Shown: in pieces, positions 61,071 through 64,000 of the stretch
Layout: each line of letters starts with the position of its first letter
How positions within the stretch are numbered: the first letter of the stretch is position 1
Assembly: GCA_049116495.1 (NCBI GenBank)
Contig: JAGDYV010000004.1
Location: 38,905-102,904, forward strand
Reading direction: 5' to 3'
Length of the DNA: 64,000 nt
Origin: CAJQQK01 sp049116495
Lineage (GTDB): Bacteria; Pseudomonadota; Alphaproteobacteria; Rhizobiales; Hyphomicrobiaceae
Translations under genes and position numbers: made by a program
Notes under the pieces: generated by a model
The model's database searches: none
What the model was told of the DNA's origin: nothing
Seen by the model: the letters and a program-made list of their open reading frames with translations, nothing else

Positions 61071-62512
61071 CGTGCGATCTTCAACAGCTCATCAATATCG
61101 AGGTGTGTTTCCATATGTGCTGCCAGCTGGTCCAATGTCGTGTCAATTGTCGCTCCGTAGGATTGACCGGAGGCGGAGACATCGCGCTCTTTCAGAAAGG
61201 CCGTTCGGAAATCATCATCAACGAACAGCCCATGCAAATAGGTGCCGCATATTCTGCCATCTGCTGAGCAGGCGCCTTCAGGTTTGCCATAAACTTGGGC
61301 AAACGGCCGGGCTCGATCGACCCCGTCACTACGCCCGATGTGTATTTCGTAACCGCTGATTTTTCTACCTGTCGCTGCGTGGCGGCCGGTGACGATTTGG
61401 ACCGATTTTTCGGAAACCATAGTTGTCTCGATTTGTAGGAGGCCCAGACCGTCCGTGTCGCCGGGAGGCCCCTCAATGCCGTCCGGATCTCGCACGACGT
61501 TGCCAAGCATCTGATAGCCGCCGCAAATGCCGAGCACGTGGCCACCCCGGCGTACGTGCGCCTGAATATCGATGTCCCAACCTTGCGCGCGCAAAAAAGC
61601 GAGATCGGAGCGCGTGGATTTGCTGCCCGGGATGATAACTAGATCGATGTCACCCGGCAGGACCTCGCCGGGGCGGATTAGCGAGAACGTGACACCAGGT
61701 TCTTGGGCGAGCGGGTCGAAGTCATCGAAATTGGCGATCCGCGATAGCGCCAAGCCGGCGATGCGCAAACCACCACGTTCCGGCGATTGGCGCAGATCCA
61801 TAGCGTCTTCGGCAGGAAGTTTGTACGCTTCACTGAAATACGGCAGCACGCCGAGACCGCGCCAGCCCGACCGCTCAGCGATGAGGCGGTAGCCGTTATC
61901 AAATAATGAAGGATCACCGCGAAACTTGTTGATGATGAAGCCTTGGATTTGTGCAGCGTCATTAGGTGCGAGCACGGTTTTAGTGCCGACCATCTGTGCA
62001 ATGACGCCGCCGCGGTCGATGTCTCCGATCAAAACAACCGGGACGTCCGCCGCGATCGCAAAGCCCATATTTGCAATGTCGTTCGAACGCAGGTTCACTT
62101 CGGCCGGACTGCCGGCACCTTCTATTACGACGAGATCGAAACGGCTCCGAAGGCGTTCATAACTTTGTAGCACAGGTTCCAGCAAGCTTGGTTTCAATGC
62201 AGCGTAATCCCGAGCTCGCACGGTTGTTTGCAGCCGACCGTGCACAACGACTTGGGCGCCAATTTCGGATTCCGGCTTAAGCAGAACAGGGTTCATGTCC
62301 ACGATTGGATCTAAGCCGCAAGCAGTCGCTTGCATGGCCTGCGCGCGTCCAATCTCGCCGCCGTCGACAGCAACAGCCGCGTTGTTAGACATGTTCTGCG
62401 GTTTGAACGGTGCGACGGACAATCCCCGCTTCCTGGCGGCGCGGCAGAGCCCGGCCACCAAAAGTGATTTGCCGACATTCGAACCGGCGCCTTGCAGCAT
62501 CAACGCGGTCAT
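61067..62512 (-). CDS. cobQ: Cobyric acid synthase
   Basis: About 481 aa. N-domain: MLQGAGSNVGKSLLVAGLC (P-loop) and PFKPQNMSNNA, PVLLKPESE; middle: VVIEGAGSPAEVNLR. C-domain is a glutamine amidotransferase with Cys in LGICGGYQML and His in TYLHGLF. Amidates adenosylcobyrinic acid a,c-diamide four times (CbiP in Salmonella). It is on the minus strand and overlaps cobD by four bases; cobO is 12 bases upstream. Confidence 0.95.
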   Translation of the reverse strand: MTALMLQGAGSNVGKSLLVAGLCRAARKRGLSVAPFKPQNMSNNAAVAVDGGEIGRAQAMQATACGLDPIVDMNPVLLKPESEIGAQVVVHGRLQTTVRARDYAALKPSLLEPVLQSYERLRSRFDLVVIEGAGSPAEVNLRSNDIANMGFAIAADVPVVLIGDIDRGGVIAQMVGTKTVLAPNDAAQIQGFIINKFRGDPSLFDNGYRLIAERSGWRGLGVLPYFSEAYKLPAEDAMDLRQSPERGGLRIAGLALSRIANFDDFDPLAQEPGVTFSLIRPGEVLPGDIDLVIIPGSKSTRSDLAFLRAQGWDIDIQAHVRRGGHVLGICGGYQMLGNVVRDPDGIEGPPGDTDGLGLLQIETTMVSEKSVQIVTGRHAATGRKISGYEIHIGRSDGVDRARPFAQVYGKPEGACSADGRICGTYLHGLFVDDDFRTAFLKERDVSASGQSYGATIDTTLDQLAAHMETHLDIDELLKIAR

Positions 62513-62524
62513 GGTTGGAAGGCC

Positions 62525-63133
62525 TTAGAACTCGACGCCTTTTTGCGCCTTCACACCGTCACGGAAAGGGTGCTTCAAGAGCGTCATTTCGGTTGCCAAG
62601 TCGGCGATCTCAAGCAACTCCGGCTTGGCGTTGCGCCCGGTTAGGATGACGTGTGTCATCTCCGGCTTTTCGGTTTGTAGGAAATCCACCACTTCGGCGA
62701 TATCCAGATAGTCATAGCGCAGCGCAATGTTGATCTCGTCGAGCAACACCATGCGCATCGTTGGTTTCAGGATCAGTTCTTTGGCTTTGACCCAACCGGC
62801 CTGGGCGGCTGCAATATCGCGTTCACGGTCCTGCGTCTCCCAGGTAAAGCCTTCGCCAGAGACATGAAATTCGCACTCATTGGCAAAGCGTTTCCGTAGG
62901 AAATCGCGCTCGCCGGTCGCCCAGTTGCCTTTGATGAACTGCACAACGGCGCAAGGCATCTCGTGGGCGATGCACCGCATGATCATGCCGAACGCTGATG
63001 ACGACTTGCCTTTGCCGGCCCCGGTGTGGACAATGATCAAGCCCTTTTCGGTGTTCTTGTCCTCCATCATTCGGTCGCGCGCGGCTTTGATTTTGACCAT
63101 CTTATCGCGATGCTGGGTGTTTTTGTCGGTCAT
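62525..63133 (-). CDS. cobO: Cob(I)yrinic acid a,c-diamide adenosyltransferase
   Basis: About 202 aa from ATG 63133; an upstream open frame to 63175 adds nothing typical. CobA/BtuR/CobO P-loop: IVHTGAGKGKSSSAFGM, then MRCIAHEMPCAVVQFIKGNW, LLDEINIALRYDYL, HVILTGRNAKPELLEIADL. Attaches the adenosyl group to the corrin cobalt. First gene of the cobO-cobQ pair and divergent from the riboswitch-controlled genes. Confidence 0.95.
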   Translation of the reverse strand: MTDKNTQHRDKMVKIKAARDRMMEDKNTEKGLIIVHTGAGKGKSSSAFGMIMRCIAHEMPCAVVQFIKGNWATGERDFLRKRFANECEFHVSGEGFTWETQDRERDIAAAQAGWVKAKELILKPTMRMVLLDEINIALRYDYLDIAEVVDFLQTEKPEMTHVILTGRNAKPELLEIADLATEMTLLKHPFRDGVKAQKGVEF

Positions 63134-63183
63134 CGAGAATCCTAAAGCTTGACAGCCATGCGCTGGATGGCGCATCGATCACG

Positions 63184-63357
63184 GGTTGGTGCCTGTGTAC
63201 AGCAGGTGAAAAGGGAATGCGATAGGGCGCGAGCTCGAAGCGCAGCCACCCCCGTGACCGTAACCGGAGAGGCCTCCGATGCCACTGGCGCAATGCTGGG
63301 AAGGCAGGCAGGCTGTCTGAGCGTCAGCTCAGAGATCCGTTAGCCGGGAGACCTGCC
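63184..63357 (+). ncRNA. Cobalamin riboswitch
   Basis: The conserved order is visible on the plus strand: GGTTGGTGCC near the start, AAAAGGGAATGCGAT, AGCGCAGCCACCCCCG, CGTAACCGGAG-type, GCCACTGGCGC, TGCTGGGAAGGC, and the B12 box AGCCGGGAGACCTGCC at 63342-63357. It lies between divergent cobO and the DUF1636 gene, and points to DUF1636 and cobW. When cobalamin is bound, expression of these two should fall. Confidence 0.93.
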
Positions 63358-63428
63358 AGCGCGGACGTGGACCGGACGGGGTGTTTCGGTGACGGGTCAG
63401 CGTTGCTGTTGCCCGCCATGTAGCCCTT

Positions 63429-63445
63429 GTCCCCTTTTGAGGGAC
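63429..63445 (+). promoter_or_regulatory. Hairpin overlapping the DUF1636 ribosome site
   Basis: GTCCC (63429-63433) can pair with GGGAC (63441-63445), which contains the GAGGG ribosome site five to ten bases before ATG 63451. It is a natural expression platform: a bound riboswitch would hold the ribosome site closed. No T-run, so translation rather than transcription is the likely level. Confidence 0.45.
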
Positions 63446-63450
63446 TTGCA

Positions 63451-63864
63451 ATGCCATCACAAGAAACAGCAGAAAATGCCGCCGTTGCGCCTGACAGCGC
63501 GAAGGTCGAACTGCTGATCTGTTCGACCTGTCGCCGAGACGAAGCCGGAGATTCGGAAGCGCCACGCCCGGGTGCCTTGCTGCACGCCGGTCTCGAAGGT
63601 GCAGAATTTCCCGCAGGTGTCGAGATTCGCTCTGTCCAATGCTTATCGAATTGTTCGAAGGGTTGCACGATCGCGCTACGCAGTCCTGGCCGATGGACGT
63701 ACGTTTACGGCAACATTGATCCGGAAACTCAACTAGCGACCGTTGTCGATGGCGTAACCCGCTACGCTTCGACAACTGACGGTCTTGTTCCCTGGCGTGA
63801 GCGTCCGGAGCATTTCAGGAAGAATTGCATTGCCCGCATTCCACCGATCGAGGTGGCATCATGA
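63451..63864 (+). CDS. DUF1636 metal-binding protein
   Basis: About 137 aa from ATG 63451. It has a thioredoxin-like ferredoxin pattern: LLICSTCRRDE, then RSVQCLSNCSKGCTIAL, four or five Cys that could bind an [2Fe-2S] cluster or metal. DUF1636 genes occur with cobalamin genes and cobW, but the role is not established. Directly after the riboswitch, four bases overlap with cobW (ATGA). Confidence 0.8.
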   Translation: MPSQETAENAAVAPDSAKVELLICSTCRRDEAGDSEAPRPGALLHAGLEGAEFPAGVEIRSVQCLSNCSKGCTIALRSPGRWTYVYGNIDPETQLATVVDGVTRYASTTDGLVPWRERPEHFRKNCIARIPPIEVAS

Positions 63865-64000
63865 GCAATCTTGAAAAGACACCTGTGACTGTCATCACGG
63901 GTTTTCTCGGTGCCGGCAAGACGACGGTCATTCGACACTTGCTGGAGAATCCGCAAGGTAGGCGCCTCGCCGTGATCGTCAACGAATTTGGCGATGTCGG
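63861..64000 (+). CDS. cobW: CobW G3E GTPase, cut by window end
   Basis: Only the first 46 codons are in the window. They show the G3E GTPase start with VTVITGFLGAGKTTVIRHLL (Walker A GFLGAGKTT) and AVIVNEFGDVG. CobW is thought to deliver cobalt to CobNST in the aerobic pathway. It is coupled to the DUF1636 gene (ATGA) and is under the cobalamin riboswitch. The reading frame continues beyond base 64000. Confidence 0.88.
   Translation, partial: MSNLEKTPVTVITGFLGAGKTTVIRHLLENPQGRRLAVIVNEFGDV

Noticed and set aside
1..64000. Mobile elements, tRNA, rRNA and CRISPR arrays
   Set aside because: No transposase, integrase, tRNA cloverleaf, rRNA segment or regular repeat-spacer array was seen.

Overview
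The window looks like chromosomal DNA of an alphaproteobacterium. The evidence is the mix of gene families: an MntR/SitABCD manganese system with an enterobacterial-type MntR box, CueR-controlled copper export, an aerobic-type cobalamin gene set (cobO, cobQ, cobW), a FixL-like haem-PAS kinase next to a Crp/Fnr-type regulator, and ExoF-like polysaccharide export. I see no rRNA, tRNA, insertion sequence, phage gene or CRISPR array. Genus and species cannot be read from the sequence.

Layout. 1-5 kb is the end of an exopolysaccharide locus: an ExoF/Wza-like export protein cut by the window edge, a pyruvyl-transferase-like protein, a methyltransferase and a CelD-type acetyltransferase with a possible tiny upstream ORF. 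5.3-7.6 kb is a large MscS-type channel. 7.7-23.3 kb is one catabolic island: SDR, MmgE/PrpD, alpha/beta hydrolase, DUF1177-type protein, two luciferase-like flavin enzymes, a two-gene molybdenum hydroxylase whose large subunit is fused to its FAD subunit, a class III CoA transferase and a hydantoinase A/B pair. Together they suggest an undescribed route for a heterocyclic or aromatic compound. 23.6-27.0 kb is copper resistance (copA, cueR, DUF411 protein) with two CueR-type promoters. 27.0-31.3 kb is mntR plus sitABCD with a perfect MntR-like operator.

31.4-43.4 kb holds an SDR, a small hypothetical gene and a PhnCDE-type importer. The importer is divergent from a HAD-IIA protein, a dimethylglycine-dehydrogenase-like fusion, a PLP decarboxylase, a Thr/Ser-dehydratase-like enzyme and an EamA exporter. 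No C-P lyase or phosphonatase is present, so the imported compound is unknown. A 28-bp perfect palindrome sits in the divergent promoter region. 43.9-49.7 kb has a patatin lipoprotein, a small K+-channel-like protein, a 61-aa protein, a haem-PAS hybrid kinase, an OmpR-type regulator and a FixK-like regulator. 49.8-56.1 kb is a redox/xenobiotic group: a CMD-family protein, an SsuD-like flavin monooxygenase, a DUF924 protein, LysR, GST and a PNPOx-ferredoxin reductase-ferredoxin fusion.

56.1-64.0 kb is late cobalamin synthesis: cobU-cobT-cobS, alpha-ribazole phosphatase, cbiB, threonine-phosphate decarboxylase, cobQ and cobO. It is followed by a clear cobalamin riboswitch that controls a DUF1636 protein and cobW, which runs off the right edge. 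In several places the sequence favours an internal start codon over the longest frame; those choices are stated in the entries.
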